A DNA stretch of 64,000 nt from CATOSD01 sp965203135 (GCA_965203135.1 CBDBBO010000002.1:248001-312000), one strand, 5' to 3'; positions 51,743 to 60,816 are shown, numbered from the stretch's first letter. The notes: generated from the sequence alone by a model not told the origin. Made by a program: numbers and translations.

Positions 51743-52642
51743 TTACTGGGAGTCCGTCCCTTCGGAGGACTGCTGAGAGTTCGTGCCGTCGGGTGACTGA
51801 AGGAAGTGAAAGAGGTCGCTGTCCGCGGGCAGGACGACGGTCGTGTTGGAGGACAGGAACCTCTTGTAGGCTTCGAGGCTTCGCTGGAAGCGGTAGAACT
51901 CAGGGTCTTCTTCCAGCGCCTCGGCAAATATGGAGATCGCCTCCGCTTCGGCCTCACCGCGAATGATCTGAGCGTTTCGCTGGGCTTCGGAGCGTATCTC
52001 GACGGCGGTCCTGTCGGCGGAGGCCCTGATGCGCAGGCTCTCCTCTTCGCCCTCGGCGCGGTCGCGGTTGGCGATGCGTGCTCGCTCGGCTCTCATGCGC
52101 TGGTAGATGCTCTCGGCGATCGCCTCGGGGAAGTCTGCGCGCTTGATGCGCACGTCGATGATTTCGATGCCGAACTCGGCGACGATGGGCGCTACGGCGT
52201 CGCGCACCCTGTTCATTATGATCTCGCGAGTGGCTTCGATGATCTCGTTCTGATTGTCGTTGGCGATCTCGCGGCGCAGCTCAGAGGCGACAATGCCGAT
52301 TACGCGGTCCTGGGCGCGGGACTCTGTGGACAGCGTTCGGAAGAACGTGAGCGGGTCGACGATCCTGCCCCGGGCATACACGTCTATGACCAGGGTCTTC
52401 TTGTCCTTTGTGAGCAGCGGCTCCGCGGGCGCGTCGAAGTTGAGCAGCCTTTTGTCGAAGTAGGTGACGGTCTCGGCGAAAGGCAGCTTCGCGAACAGCC
52501 CCGGGCTCTTGATGGTGGTGCGCGGCTCGCCGAATCGGGTCACTACGGCGACCTTAGTCTCGTCGACCACGAACAGGGCCTGCGGCCCCATCACGGCCGC
52601 CAGAACGACCAGAAGTATCAGCAGAAATGCTAGCGCACGCAT
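51743..52642 (-). CDS. hflC: HflC-type SPFH/prohibitin membrane protein
   Basis: 299 residues. One N-terminal membrane helix (ALAFLLILLVVLAAVMGPQ) and an SPFH domain (VDETKVAVVTRFGEPRTTI ... PGLFAKLPFAETV ... YFDKRLLNFDAPAE), then a coiled coil rich in Ala/Glu/Arg (EAEAEAISIFAEALEEDPEFYRFQRSL). HflC with HflK surrounds the FtsH protease. hflK is encoded nine bases upstream. The C-terminal tail is Ser/Gln-rich. No ftsH is in the window. Confidence 0.94.
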   Translation of the reverse strand: MRALAFLLILLVVLAAVMGPQALFVVDETKVAVVTRFGEPRTTIKSPGLFAKLPFAETVTYFDKRLLNFDAPAEPLLTKDKKTLVIDVYARGRIVDPLTFFRTLSTESRAQDRVIGIVASELRREIANDNQNEIIEATREIIMNRVRDAVAPIVAEFGIEIIDVRIKRADFPEAIAESIYQRMRAERARIANRDRAEGEEESLRIRASADRTAVEIRSEAQRNAQIIRGEAEAEAISIFAEALEEDPEFYRFQRSLEAYKRFLSSNTTVVLPADSDLFHFLQSPDGTNSQQSSEGTDSQ

Positions 52643-52651
52643 CAGATTCCT

Positions 52652-53674
52652 CTATGGAGACCCCGCGCTAATCGGCGACGAGGTGGGTTGTTCGTTGAGT
52701 TGGAGGAACTGAAGCAGATTGCCCCCATTCTCGCTGTCGACTATGAACTTTGTCACGCCGGGCAGGACCTCTTCCATCGCCTCGAGGTAAAGACGCTGCC
52801 TAGTGACTTCCTCGGACAGCCTGAACTCGGTCAAAATGGAGCGGAATTTATCTGCTTCACCGGTGGCGAGGTTGACGCGCTCGGCCTTGAAGGCGTTGGC
52901 CTCCTCTGTGAGCCTGGCGGCCTCACCCCTTGCTTTCGGGACAACGTCGGCTTGATATGCCTCGGCCAGGTTGATGGCCTGTTGCTTGTCCTCGAGCGCT
53001 CTTACCACGTCGTCGAACGCGTCCTGCACCTGGACCGGAGGTTTCACGTTCAGCAGCTTCACCTCGCGGATTCGTATGCCGGTCTGATACGTCTCCATCA
53101 GGTCCTGTAGCTTGTTCTGAGTCTCTATCTGGACCAGATCCTTTTCGGTGGTCAACACGTCGTCGATGATACGCGCGCCCACAACCTGCCTGAGGGCGGT
53201 CTCGGCCGCGTCCTTGATCGTGACGCCGGCGGGGTCCTTCACCCTGAAGAGGAACCGCTCGATGTCGATGATGTCGTATTGCACCTGGAGCTGCGCGTCC
53301 ACGATGTTCTCGTCGCCGGTGATCATCAGCGACTCGTCGAGCACGGGGGTACTGCCGCGGACACCGACCTCGAGGCTGCGGACCTCGTCGACAGCGACGA
53401 TGTCGCGCGTGCCTACCGGGGACGGCCAGAACCAGTGCAGGCCCGGCTCGGAGGTGCTGACGAACCGGCCGAGGAGCCGCAATGCGCCCTGCTGGCCCGG
53501 ACTGACGGTGTAGAAGCCAGTAGCCAGCCAGCCTATCAACGCGGCGAAGAACAGGCCGAAAATGAACAGCGCGAACGCGCCTCCGCCTCCGCCTAACCTG
53601 AAGCGGCCAAAGAAGGAGCGGATGCGCTCCATTATCTGGTCGAAACTAACTTCCGGTTCTTCTTGCCTGTACAT
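52652..53674 (-). CDS. hflK: HflK-type SPFH/prohibitin membrane protein
   Basis: 340 residues. A Gly-rich N-terminus (FRLGGGGGAFALFIFG) leads into one membrane helix (FALFIFGLFFAALIGWLATG) and the SPFH domain (VSPGQQGALRLLGRFV, PGLHWFWPSPVGTRDIV). The coiled coil (ALEDKQQAINLAEAYQADVVPKARGEA) and LYLEAMEEVLPGVTKFIVD match HflK. It should form a large ring with HflC. It follows sdhE by 34 bases, so it may belong to the same long transcript. Confidence 0.94.
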   Translation of the reverse strand: MYRQEEPEVSFDQIMERIRSFFGRFRLGGGGGAFALFIFGLFFAALIGWLATGFYTVSPGQQGALRLLGRFVSTSEPGLHWFWPSPVGTRDIVAVDEVRSLEVGVRGSTPVLDESLMITGDENIVDAQLQVQYDIIDIERFLFRVKDPAGVTIKDAAETALRQVVGARIIDDVLTTEKDLVQIETQNKLQDLMETYQTGIRIREVKLLNVKPPVQVQDAFDDVVRALEDKQQAINLAEAYQADVVPKARGEAARLTEEANAFKAERVNLATGEADKFRSILTEFRLSEEVTRQRLYLEAMEEVLPGVTKFIVDSENGGNLLQFLQLNEQPTSSPISAGSP

Positions 53675-53708
53675 CGGTCACTCTTCTTGGACGGTCTCGG
53701 CGCCCAGC

Positions 53709-54599
53709 CTACGGCGTGAGCGCAACCTGCGAGAGCAGCTTCTTGGTGGAGACGATGTGCTTGTTGAGTCTCATCTTCTTCGGGTCTATTCCCAGCGCCA
53801 GCCCCAGCATCTGCGGAAGGTGCAGCACGGGGAGGTCGATGGGCGTCCCCGCGGCGGATGCGGCGTTCGGTTGGTATCCATCGAGGTTGAGGTGGCATAG
53901 CGGGCACGGCGTAACCATCGCATCCGCGCCCCGTCCCTTCGCATCCAGGGTGTGATTGGAAACCATGTTAAGCGAATTCTGCTGGTTGATAGTCAGGATG
54001 GGAAAGCCACAGCAGAGCGTTTTGCCCGGATAGTCGACCACCTCGGCGCCGACTGCCTCTATCACGCTTTCCAGCGAGTCCTCTCGCTCCGGGTGCTCAC
54101 CGAAGCCCAGCGCAGACCTCGGACGCACGATGTAGCAGCCATAGAAGGGCGCGAACTTGAAGCCGGTCAGGGGTTGGACGACCATGCGGCGGAGCGTGTC
54201 GACACCGATGTCCTCAACGATAATCCACAGAAGATGTCGAGGGTCCACGGTGCCCCTGTACTCTAGGCCCTCCTCGCTCAGGTCGGCGTTTACGGACTCG
54301 AGGTACTCATTGTCCGACGTGAGCCGGTCGTTGGCCTGAGACATGACGCCCTGGCAGGTGCTGCAGATTGTCATCAACGGCAGGTCGCTTCGCTCGGCGA
54401 GCGCGAAGTTGCGGGCGTTCAGCGTGTCGCCAAGCCGCCTGTTCTTCTCCTGGAGAACGCCCGCGCCGGTGCAGGAGGCGCTGCTCATAACGTCCACGTC
54501 AACGTCGATGCCCAGTTTGCGGCAGACTTCTATCGTCGCTGAGTACAGCTCCCGGCACGCACCGCGCGAAACGCATCCGGGGAAGAGGGCGTACTTCAT
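53709..54599 (-). CDS. sdhE: Succinate dehydrogenase HdrB-like subunit (CCG domains)
   Basis: 296 residues with two CCG-type half-domains: FPGCVSRGACREL ... SASCTGAGVL ... ICSTCQGV, then FAPFYGCYIVRPRS ... TLCCGFPIL ... TPCPLCHLNLD. These cysteines bind noncubane Fe-S clusters in heterodisulfide reductase B. In archaeal and some bacterial class-E succinate dehydrogenases this subunit takes the place of cytochrome b anchors. Its ATG overlaps the sdhB stop (ATGA). It may pass electrons to quinone at the membrane surface. The name sdhE here is the HdrB-like subunit, not the flavinylation factor. Confidence 0.9.
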   Translation of the reverse strand: MKYALFPGCVSRGACRELYSATIEVCRKLGIDVDVDVMSSASCTGAGVLQEKNRRLGDTLNARNFALAERSDLPLMTICSTCQGVMSQANDRLTSDNEYLESVNADLSEEGLEYRGTVDPRHLLWIIVEDIGVDTLRRMVVQPLTGFKFAPFYGCYIVRPRSALGFGEHPEREDSLESVIEAVGAEVVDYPGKTLCCGFPILTINQQNSLNMVSNHTLDAKGRGADAMVTPCPLCHLNLDGYQPNAASAAGTPIDLPVLHLPQMLGLALGIDPKKMRLNKHIVSTKKLLSQVALTP

Positions 54600-55552
54600 C
54601 GCTTGTCCTCTACTTTCTCGAAGATGCGTTTGACGTTTTCTACGCCGGGAATGCTCTTGTGGATGAGGGGCGGCACCTTACCCGCGCGCATGGCTCGCAG
54701 GCCAACCGGGGCGAGTTTCAGCATCTCTTTGACATTGGTCACGCCGAACGTCTTTATGGGCAGCCGCAACTCGTCGAGGGTGCCGCTGTGGCCGACCGAG
54801 TCGGTGAAGGCCGCGGCGTGGCGCGCGCCGTTCGACTCTGTGAACCCCGCCGCCATGGCCTTGTCACGAAGGCCCATGATGCGCTCCATGGGCGCGACGT
54901 CCTTGGGGCACACCTCGACGCACTTGAGACAGCGTGTGCAGTCCCAGATTCCGCCGTACTCGTTCAGGTGGCCCAGGCGGTCTTCGTCCGCGTCGTCGCG
55001 GGGGTCGCCGGCGAAGCGGTATGCCTTGGCGAGAGCGGCAGGCCCCAGGAAGTTGGAGTCGACTTCGAGCACCGTGCAGTCGGACACGCAGGCGCCGCAC
55101 ATTATGCAGGCCATCACTCCGGCCAGGTGCACCATGTCGTCGTTGGGTACAATGTGCTCCTGTTCCGGCTCGGGGCCGCTGTGCTGCAGCCAGGGCTCCA
55201 CGGCTCGCACTTTGTCCCAGAAGGGTTGGAAGTCTACGACGAGGTCCTTGATAACCTGCATGTTGCCGGCCGGTTCTACGACGACGGGGCCGCCGCCGCT
55301 CGGCAGGGAGTCGACGATCTTGGTGTTGCAGGCCAGGCCTGCCTCTCCGTTGATGCGCATGGCGCACGAGCCGCATATGGCGCTGCGGCAGGAGCAGCGC
55401 AGCGACAGCGTGCCGTCAATCTCTTCCCGGATCCTGATCAGGCCGTCCAGGACGGTCGCCGACTCCTCAACCTCCAGGGTGTACTCCTGGAAGAAGGGCG
55501 TGGGGTTCGAGGAGTCCGGGTTGAGTCTTTTTACGCTCAGGGTTACTTCCAT
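54596..55552 (-). CDS. sdhB: Succinate dehydrogenase/fumarate reductase iron-sulfur subunit
   Basis: 318 residues, longer than the usual ~240. The [2Fe-2S] site is RCSCRSAICGSCAMRINGE with a later Cys (LACNTK). The cluster cysteines of the C-terminal half are ACIMCGACVSDCTV and DCTRCLKCVEVCPKDV. A C-terminal extension (APVGLRAMRAGKVPPLIHKS) is like thiol:fumarate reductase B-type chains. It carries electrons from FAD to the HdrB-like subunit. The order in the operon is sdhA, small protein, sdhB, sdhE. Confidence 0.94.
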   Translation of the reverse strand: MEVTLSVKRLNPDSSNPTPFFQEYTLEVEESATVLDGLIRIREEIDGTLSLRCSCRSAICGSCAMRINGEAGLACNTKIVDSLPSGGGPVVVEPAGNMQVIKDLVVDFQPFWDKVRAVEPWLQHSGPEPEQEHIVPNDDMVHLAGVMACIMCGACVSDCTVLEVDSNFLGPAALAKAYRFAGDPRDDADEDRLGHLNEYGGIWDCTRCLKCVEVCPKDVAPMERIMGLRDKAMAAGFTESNGARHAAAFTDSVGHSGTLDELRLPIKTFGVTNVKEMLKLAPVGLRAMRAGKVPPLIHKSIPGVENVKRIFEKVEDKR

Positions 55553-55607
55553 GTGTTGGTGCCTCTATTCTGAGGGTGAGCAGCAACCATTCGGCTTCAT
55601 TCCAAGA

Positions 55608-55856
55608 CTAGCCATTGGCGAAAAACAATGCGATCATCGCGGCCATAATCGTAATCCATGAACCTCCCACCAAGATAAGTAGCTGGTTGAAGCGGCTGTT
55701 CATCTCGCTGCGCAGGGCGATAATCTGAGCTTCGGTGCTCTCAAACCGGCTGTTAACGTAGCTTCTCAGGGACGTAATGGACTGCTGCAGGTCATCAAGT
55801 CGCTTGTCAACCTGCTCATAGGCCCCCTCAAGTCTACTGACTCTATCCGTAGTCAA
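55608..55856 (-). CDS. Small coiled-coil protein with one membrane helix, between sdhA and sdhB
   Basis: 82 residues. A coiled coil (SRLEGAYEQVDKRLDDLQQS ... FESTEAQIIALRSEMNSRF) is followed by one membrane helix (NQLLILVGGSWITIMAAMIA) and a short end. It lies in the same direction between sdhA and sdhB with gaps of about 50 bases. Because no SdhC/SdhD is present, a membrane anchor role is possible but unproved. Similar small coiled-coil/TM proteins exist in other contexts, so chance placement is also possible. Confidence 0.72.
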   Translation of the reverse strand: MTTDRVSRLEGAYEQVDKRLDDLQQSITSLRSYVNSRFESTEAQIIALRSEMNSRFNQLLILVGGSWITIMAAMIALFFANG

Positions 55857-55908
55857 GCGTATGAACTCCCAAGTCCAAACCGTGCTGGATAATCCCCTTT
55901 CATTGCGC

Positions 55909-57585
55909 TCAGTAGGTGCGTACCTGCGGCTCCCAGTCGGTGATTACCACTGGAAGGTGGTCCAACTGCGGGCCGTCGTCGGTGCTCTTGACGAGGATGT
56001 GCTTCAGCCAGTTGTCGTCGTCCCTGTCCGGCATGTCGGTTCGGGTGTGGGCGCCACGGCTTTCCTGGCGCTCGATAGCGCTGAGGGCGATGGTCTCGGC
56101 GCAGTCGAGCATCAATCCGAGTTCCAGCGTGAACATCAGATTGGTGTTGAAGGTCTTGCCCTTGTCGGGCACGTGAACGCGCCTGTACTGTTCCCGCAGC
56201 TCCCTGACCTTCGACAAGGCATACTCCATGCCCTCCTGGTCCCTATAGACGGCCAGATAACGGTTCATCACCTGACCCATCTCCATCCTGATCTTGCCGA
56301 ACAGGTCGCCGGAATCATCATGGTCGAGCAGGCCCTGGATGTAGGCGCGGTCAGTCTCGGCGGCGCTGTCTGTGATGGCCTTGTGGCTCTTGGACCTGGT
56401 CATCTCCGCGGCGTGCTCGCCCGACCGGCGGCCAAACACCAGCGTGTCCAACAGCGAGTTCGCCCCCAGGCGGTTTCCGCCGTGAACGCTCACGTTGGCA
56501 CACTCGCCGGCGGCGTACAGACCGGGAAGGTAGGTCTGGCCGTCCACGTCCGTCTTGATGCCGCCCATCTGGTAGTGCATTCCGGGCTGAATCGGAATCG
56601 GCTCGTTGAGCAGGTCAACGTTGGCGAAGTCGCGGGCTATTTCGAGTATCTGCGACAGACGCTCTCGAATGAGCGGTTCGCCGAGGTGCCGAACGTCCAG
56701 CAGCACGCAGCCGTTGACGCCACGGCCTTCGTTGATCTCGGTCTGCTCCGACCGGGACACTACGTCACGGGAAGCCAGCTCCATCATGTTGGGAGCATAG
56801 CGCTCCATGAAGCGCTCGCCGTTCGCGTTGAGCAGATAGGCGCCCTCGCCGCGGGCGCCCTCGGTTATCAGCACACCGCTGCCCTTGAGCGTCGTGGGAT
56901 GGTATTGCACCATCTCCATGTCCATCAGGGGCGCACCCGCGCGGTAGGCGATGCCCATGCCGTCGCCGGTGCAGATGAGGGCGTTGGTGCTGGGCTCGAA
57001 GACCCGGCCCAAGCCACCGGAAGCCATAATCACGGCCTTGGCCCTAATGACATGGACCTCGCCGGAGCGTATCTCCATTACTACCGCGCCGCAGCACTCG
57101 CCATCCTCTACGATGAGCGACAGGAGGAACCACTCCTCGTAGATGCGAACGCCGACCTTGAGCACCTGTTCGTAGAGCACGTGCAGCAGCGCCTGTCCGG
57201 TGAAGTCGGACACGAAGAAGGTGCGCTCTCTGCGCTGGCCGCCGAAGGCGCGTGTGCCGAGCCGCCCTTCCTCGTCACGGTTGAAGATCACCCCCATGTG
57301 CTCCATGTTGATGACTTCCTGGCCGGCCTCCTGGCACATGATGGAGATGGCGTCCTGGTCCCCGAGGTAGTCGCTGCCCTTGATGGTGTCATAGGCGTGC
57401 TCTTTCCAGTCGTCGCCGCGGTCGGTCAGGGCGGCGTTGATGCCGCCCTGGGCGGCGTTGGAGTGGCTGCGGACCGGGTGGACCTTGGTCACAACGGCCA
57501 CGTCCGCGCCGTTCTCGCCAGCCGCGAGGGCAGCCCTCATGCCAGCCAGCCCGGCGCCAATTATGAGCACGTCGTGGTCGAACAT
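55909..57585 (-). CDS. sdhA: Succinate dehydrogenase/fumarate reductase flavoprotein subunit
   Basis: 558 residues. The FAD site is VLIIGAGLAGMRAALAAGE, and RSHSNAAQGGINAAL holds the His for covalent FAD. The substrate loop is YHPTTLKGSGVLITEGARGEGAYL, and YQMGGIKTDVDGQTYLPGLYAAGECA plus VHGGNRLGANSLLDTLVFGRRSG are also diagnostic. It oxidises succinate or reduces fumarate. A promoter with 17-bp spacing is upstream and the rest of the complex follows. Confidence 0.96.
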   Translation of the reverse strand: MFDHDVLIIGAGLAGMRAALAAGENGADVAVVTKVHPVRSHSNAAQGGINAALTDRGDDWKEHAYDTIKGSDYLGDQDAISIMCQEAGQEVINMEHMGVIFNRDEEGRLGTRAFGGQRRERTFFVSDFTGQALLHVLYEQVLKVGVRIYEEWFLLSLIVEDGECCGAVVMEIRSGEVHVIRAKAVIMASGGLGRVFEPSTNALICTGDGMGIAYRAGAPLMDMEMVQYHPTTLKGSGVLITEGARGEGAYLLNANGERFMERYAPNMMELASRDVVSRSEQTEINEGRGVNGCVLLDVRHLGEPLIRERLSQILEIARDFANVDLLNEPIPIQPGMHYQMGGIKTDVDGQTYLPGLYAAGECANVSVHGGNRLGANSLLDTLVFGRRSGEHAAEMTRSKSHKAITDSAAETDRAYIQGLLDHDDSGDLFGKIRMEMGQVMNRYLAVYRDQEGMEYALSKVRELREQYRRVHVPDKGKTFNTNLMFTLELGLMLDCAETIALSAIERQESRGAHTRTDMPDRDDDNWLKHILVKSTDDGPQLDHLPVVITDWEPQVRTY

Positions 57586-57653
57586 CGGTACCTCTGAGGG
57601 GTGACCTCCAGGGAGGTGGTCACCTGCTCCGATTGTGAAAGTCTACACGTAGG

Positions 57654-57682
57654 AAGATAGCACAAGCGCGGGTTTGGCACAA
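57654..57682 (-). promoter_or_regulatory. Promoter for the sdh operon
   Basis: Minus strand TTGTGC (57677-57682) and TATCTT (57654-57659), 17-bp spacer, with TGC directly before the -10. The leader to sdhA is about 65 nt. Confidence 0.55.
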
Positions 57683-57717
57683 GTTGGCAAAGCCGTGAAA
57701 GTTGGGGGCGTGGCGGC

Positions 57718-57723
57718 TATAAT
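57718..57723 (+). promoter_or_regulatory. Possible -10 box for the methyltransferase module
   Basis: A perfect TATAAT lies 65 bp before the gene at 57789, without a recognisable -35. It is divergent from the sdh promoter. Confidence 0.35.
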
Positions 57724-57788
57724 GGCCTCGATGGGCGGCGCCGGAATGCGTGCCGTCCGGGCTTTCTAAGGGTCGGAGCCACACGCAG

Positions 57789-58148
57789 GTGACGCGAGTT
57801 CGAGTGATGTACTGGAAGGAGATACCCGTCCAGGTGCAGGCCGAGGACGGCGATCGAGTCGTGTCGGTGCAGCTTAACGAGAGGTTTCAGCGCGGCGTCG
57901 ACGCGGTGGCGATGCTCGACGGCAGCGCGGGAGGGGACGATTACCTGATGGCGTGGGAGTGGGGCGAGTACACAGACGTAGATTGCGGCGCGGAAGAGGC
58001 GGCGGCGGCCCTGGCGGCGATGTACAACGAGCGATTTCCGCAAGACTTCGTGGCCAGAATTCGGAAGCTCCACCAAACCGACGAGCGCGACCCACGGCCG
58101 GGCGCGGCAGACCACTGGCTCCACCGCGGCGAAGGAGACGAAGCATGA
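57789..58148 (+). CDS. Virulence-factor-domain protein linked to a homocysteine methyltransferase
   Basis: 119 residues from GTG 57789; ATG 57807 is an alternative. The family pattern is VMYWKEIPVQVQAEDG, ERFQRGVDAVAML and YLMAWEWGEY. This is the small domain annotated Virulence_fact; despite the name it usually neighbours betaine/homocysteine methyltransferases, as here (ATGA overlap with the next gene). An acidic helix (EEAAAALAAMYNERFP) ends the domain. The biochemical role is unknown; a link to methyl transfer is inferred from context. Confidence 0.8.
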   Translation: MTRVRVMYWKEIPVQVQAEDGDRVVSVQLNERFQRGVDAVAMLDGSAGGDDYLMAWEWGEYTDVDCGAEEAAAALAAMYNERFPQDFVARIRKLHQTDERDPRPGAADHWLHRGEGDEA

Positions 58149-59047
58149 CCGGCTGGAGCGGCGCCGAGCTGCTGCGCAGGCTGGAGCGTGGCGAAACGCT
58201 TGTTTCCGACGGCGCGACCGGCACTTACCTGCAGTCGCGAGGGCTGGGCGACGGCGACCCGGAGGAGTGGAACGCGACCCGCCCGGAGATCGTACGAGAG
58301 ATGGCGAGGGCCTATTTCGACGCGGGGTCGGACCTGGTGCTCACCAACTCCTTTGGCGGCACGCGCGTCAGGCAGCGTCACTACGGCTTCGAGAAGAGGG
58401 TAAGCGAGTTTAACAGGCTCGCCGCGGAGCACGCGCGGAGCGAGGCCCCCGCAGGCCGGTTCGTAGCGGGGTCCGTTGGGCCGACGGGCGAGGTGCTGAA
58501 CGATCCGCTGAAGGACGATCCCATCGGCGAGACCGAGATGTACGAGGCTTTCGCCGAGCAGATAACCGCGCTCGCTGAAGGTGGTGTGGACGCGGTTAAC
58601 ATCGAGACGATGATCGACGTCGAAGAGGCGAAGATCGCGATAAGGGCAGCCAGGGAAAACACCGACCTGGTGGTGTTCTCGACGATGTTCTTCGACAAGG
58701 GGCCGCGCGGTTTCTTCACCATGATGGGCACGCCGCCCGACGTCGCGATGCGCGAGCTGGTGGCGGCGGGCGCGGATGTCGTCGGCGCGAACTGCGGCAA
58801 CGGCGTAGACGTCATGTTGGAACTGGCGCGGCTGCTTCGGGCAGCGACCGACGCTCCCCTGCTGGTGCACTCCAACGCGGGCATTCCCGTCGCCAAGGGC
58901 GGCGAGGTTGTCTACGCGGAGTCGCCGGAGTACATGGCGCCGCGATTCAGGGCCATGGTCGAAGAGGCGGGCGTGAACATCGTGGGCGGTTGCTGCGGCA
59001 CCGGCCCCGCACACATACGGGCGCTGGTGAAGGCGCTGCGGGGCTGA
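58145..59047 (+). CDS. Homocysteine S-methyltransferase (BHMT/MetH-N type)
   Basis: 300 residues. It has LVSDGATGTYLQSRGL, LVLTNSFGGTRVRQRHYG, SVGPTGEVLNDPL, and the zinc cysteines in VVGANCGNGVDVM and NIVGGCCGTGPAHI. This TIM barrel binds homocysteine thiolate through zinc. No cobalamin or folate domain is attached, so it is a single-domain enzyme, perhaps receiving methyl from betaine or a corrinoid protein elsewhere. Coupled to the gene before it. Confidence 0.93.
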   Translation: MTGWSGAELLRRLERGETLVSDGATGTYLQSRGLGDGDPEEWNATRPEIVREMARAYFDAGSDLVLTNSFGGTRVRQRHYGFEKRVSEFNRLAAEHARSEAPAGRFVAGSVGPTGEVLNDPLKDDPIGETEMYEAFAEQITALAEGGVDAVNIETMIDVEEAKIAIRAARENTDLVVFSTMFFDKGPRGFFTMMGTPPDVAMRELVAAGADVVGANCGNGVDVMLELARLLRAATDAPLLVHSNAGIPVAKGGEVVYAESPEYMAPRFRAMVEEAGVNIVGGCCGTGPAHIRALVKALRG

Positions 59048-59081
59048 GCACGAACCAGCCGCGCCGGGAGAGGAGGCGAAC

Positions 59082-59765
59082 GTGATAGGAGCCACCAGGC
59101 ACACTACCCCAACGCGCGTGGCCGACGTGATAAGCGAGTACGGACGCTGTCTCGAACTGGTCCCAATCGACCCGAACTTCGGGAACATCAGCGTGGGACT
59201 CTACGTGAAGGGCAGCGTCTGCACCGTGTGGACGTTCAGCCGCAAGGACGGCGCGCAGGAGCGCGTCGAGCAGGTGCGCGGGCAGCTCGTGGCCCTCGGC
59301 GGCATGGAACCTGTCGAGGGTACGCACAACCAGGCGCGCTTTGGCTGCGGGCAGGTGCACGAGCGGCCGCTGAAGTTTCTGCTGAGCCAGGCGGTGGGCA
59401 AGGCTCCTGACTACGCGCCGCCCGCGGGCGAGATGTCGATCAAGGACCTCCGCTCGCCGCTGACGCTCGTGGTGACGGGCGGCGAGTCGAACGGGCGGCG
59501 GGTGTACAGCGTGGCGGGAGAGGGCGAGGCGCCCAACCCGGGCGCGCGGCTGCGCATGGTGGTGGCCGGATTCCTGCGCTACGGCGAGATGGAGAAGGTG
59601 GGGGAGCGCGACGTGGCGTTCCCGTGCGGCGCGCGGCACGACGGCCTGGTGCGGCTGCTGATGCCCTACTCGCGCAACATCTCCAGCGTGGAGGGCATGA
59701 TGGCGGCGGAGGCGCTGCGCGGCCAGATGACCACGGGCACGCTGGGGTTCACGCCGCCGACGTAG
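59082..59765 (+). CDS. Conserved protein of unknown function
   Basis: 227 residues from GTG 59082, preceded by AGGAGG. There is no signal peptide or membrane segment. Visible segments: SVCTVWTFSRKDGAQERVEQVR, GTHNQARFGCGQVHER, LTLVVTGGESNGRRVYSV and DVAFPCGARHDGLVRLLMPYSR. A Cys-His combination could bind metal, but this is not proved. It follows the homocysteine methyltransferase by 34 bases in the same direction, so it probably belongs to that unit. I do not recognise the family. Confidence 0.8.
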   Translation: MIGATRHTTPTRVADVISEYGRCLELVPIDPNFGNISVGLYVKGSVCTVWTFSRKDGAQERVEQVRGQLVALGGMEPVEGTHNQARFGCGQVHERPLKFLLSQAVGKAPDYAPPAGEMSIKDLRSPLTLVVTGGESNGRRVYSVAGEGEAPNPGARLRMVVAGFLRYGEMEKVGERDVAFPCGARHDGLVRLLMPYSRNISSVEGMMAAEALRGQMTTGTLGFTPPT

Positions 59766-59798
59766 GGCGCAAGGGGCGAAGCGAGATGGAGACTGTCA

Positions 59799-60761
59799 AT
59801 GACGATAGAAAACGGACTGGCGAATATTGAGAGAGTAGACCTCCGCGAAATCTGGCCCAACGAAGCTGCGGACTTTACGCCTTGGCTGGCGGAAAACCTC
59901 TCTGATCTTGGTAGTGTTATTGGGTTGGATCTCGAGCTTCAGGAGCAGGAGGCCCCCGTCGGCGGATATGCGCTTGACATCCTCGCACGTGATGTGGGAA
60001 GTGGCGGTGAGGTAGTCATTGAGAATCAGTTGGGAACCACCGACCACAGCCACCTTGGGCAGTTACTAACTTATGCTGCCGGGTTTGACGCCAGAGTGGC
60101 CGTCTGGATTGCTAGAGAGTTCAAGAGCGAACACCGGGAAGCTCTCGATATGTTGAACCGCCGTACGGGAGAAGATACCCAGTTCTTTGGTGTTGAAATC
60201 GAACTCTGGAAAATTGGAGACTCCCGACCAGCCCCCAACTTTAGACTTGTCGCCTTTCCCAACGAGTGGCGTAAGCGGACTGTCAGAACGACAGGGGCGA
60301 CTGGAAACGTGTCTCCACGTAGAGAACGATACAGGCAGTTCTTTCAAAGGCTAATGGATACTCTGCGGGAGGAACACAGTTTCACAAATGCGCGGTCTGC
60401 CCAACCCCAAAGTTGGTACTTTTTCTCTGCTGGCCACGCACAGCGAGTTCAGTGGGGAGTATCCTTCGCTCAAGGAGGACGCGCCAGAGTAGAAGTATAC
60501 ATTGACAACACTGACGGTGACTGGAACAAACGGCTCTACGATCGACTGCACGAACAACGTCGGTCCGTTGAATCGGAACTCGGTGACCCACTAGACTGGG
60601 AGCGATTGGATGATAGGCGAGCCTCCAGAGTCGCGGTGTATCGAGACGGCAGTATCGACGACAGCGATGACACGCTGGAAGAGATACATGAATGGATGGT
60701 CGAGCGCCTGTTGAAGTTCAGAGAAGTGTTCAGGCCGCGTCTCGACGAACTGGCAAAGTGA
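59799..60761 (+). CDS. DUF4268 protein with nuclease-like N-terminus
   Basis: 320 residues. The N-terminal half has ALDILARDVGSGGEVVIENQLGTTDHSHLGQLLTYAAG, split here as D-I-L-A and V-I-E-N-Q, resembling a restriction-fold core (D ... E-x-Q). The C-terminal half fits DUF4268 (SWYFFSAGHAQRVQWGVSF, RVEVYIDN, EWMVERLLKFREVF). The base composition is clearly more AT-rich than its neighbours, suggesting transfer together with the toxin-antitoxin pair that follows. These proteins are linked to defence or mobile DNA in other genomes; no activity can be stated. Confidence 0.85.
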   Translation: MTIENGLANIERVDLREIWPNEAADFTPWLAENLSDLGSVIGLDLELQEQEAPVGGYALDILARDVGSGGEVVIENQLGTTDHSHLGQLLTYAAGFDARVAVWIAREFKSEHREALDMLNRRTGEDTQFFGVEIELWKIGDSRPAPNFRLVAFPNEWRKRTVRTTGATGNVSPRRERYRQFFQRLMDTLREEHSFTNARSAQPQSWYFFSAGHAQRVQWGVSFAQGGRARVEVYIDNTDGDWNKRLYDRLHEQRRSVESELGDPLDWERLDDRRASRVAVYRDGSIDDSDDTLEEIHEWMVERLLKFREVFRPRLDELAK

Positions 60762-60816
60762 GAGACAGCCTGGCCACTGGATGGATGACCCGGCACCAGA
60801 GCCTGCGAGGAATGAA

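Noticed and set aside
55861..57597. Plus-strand frame of 578 codons opposite sdhA
   Set aside because: Fully covered by sdhA with all its motifs; the opposite frame has none.
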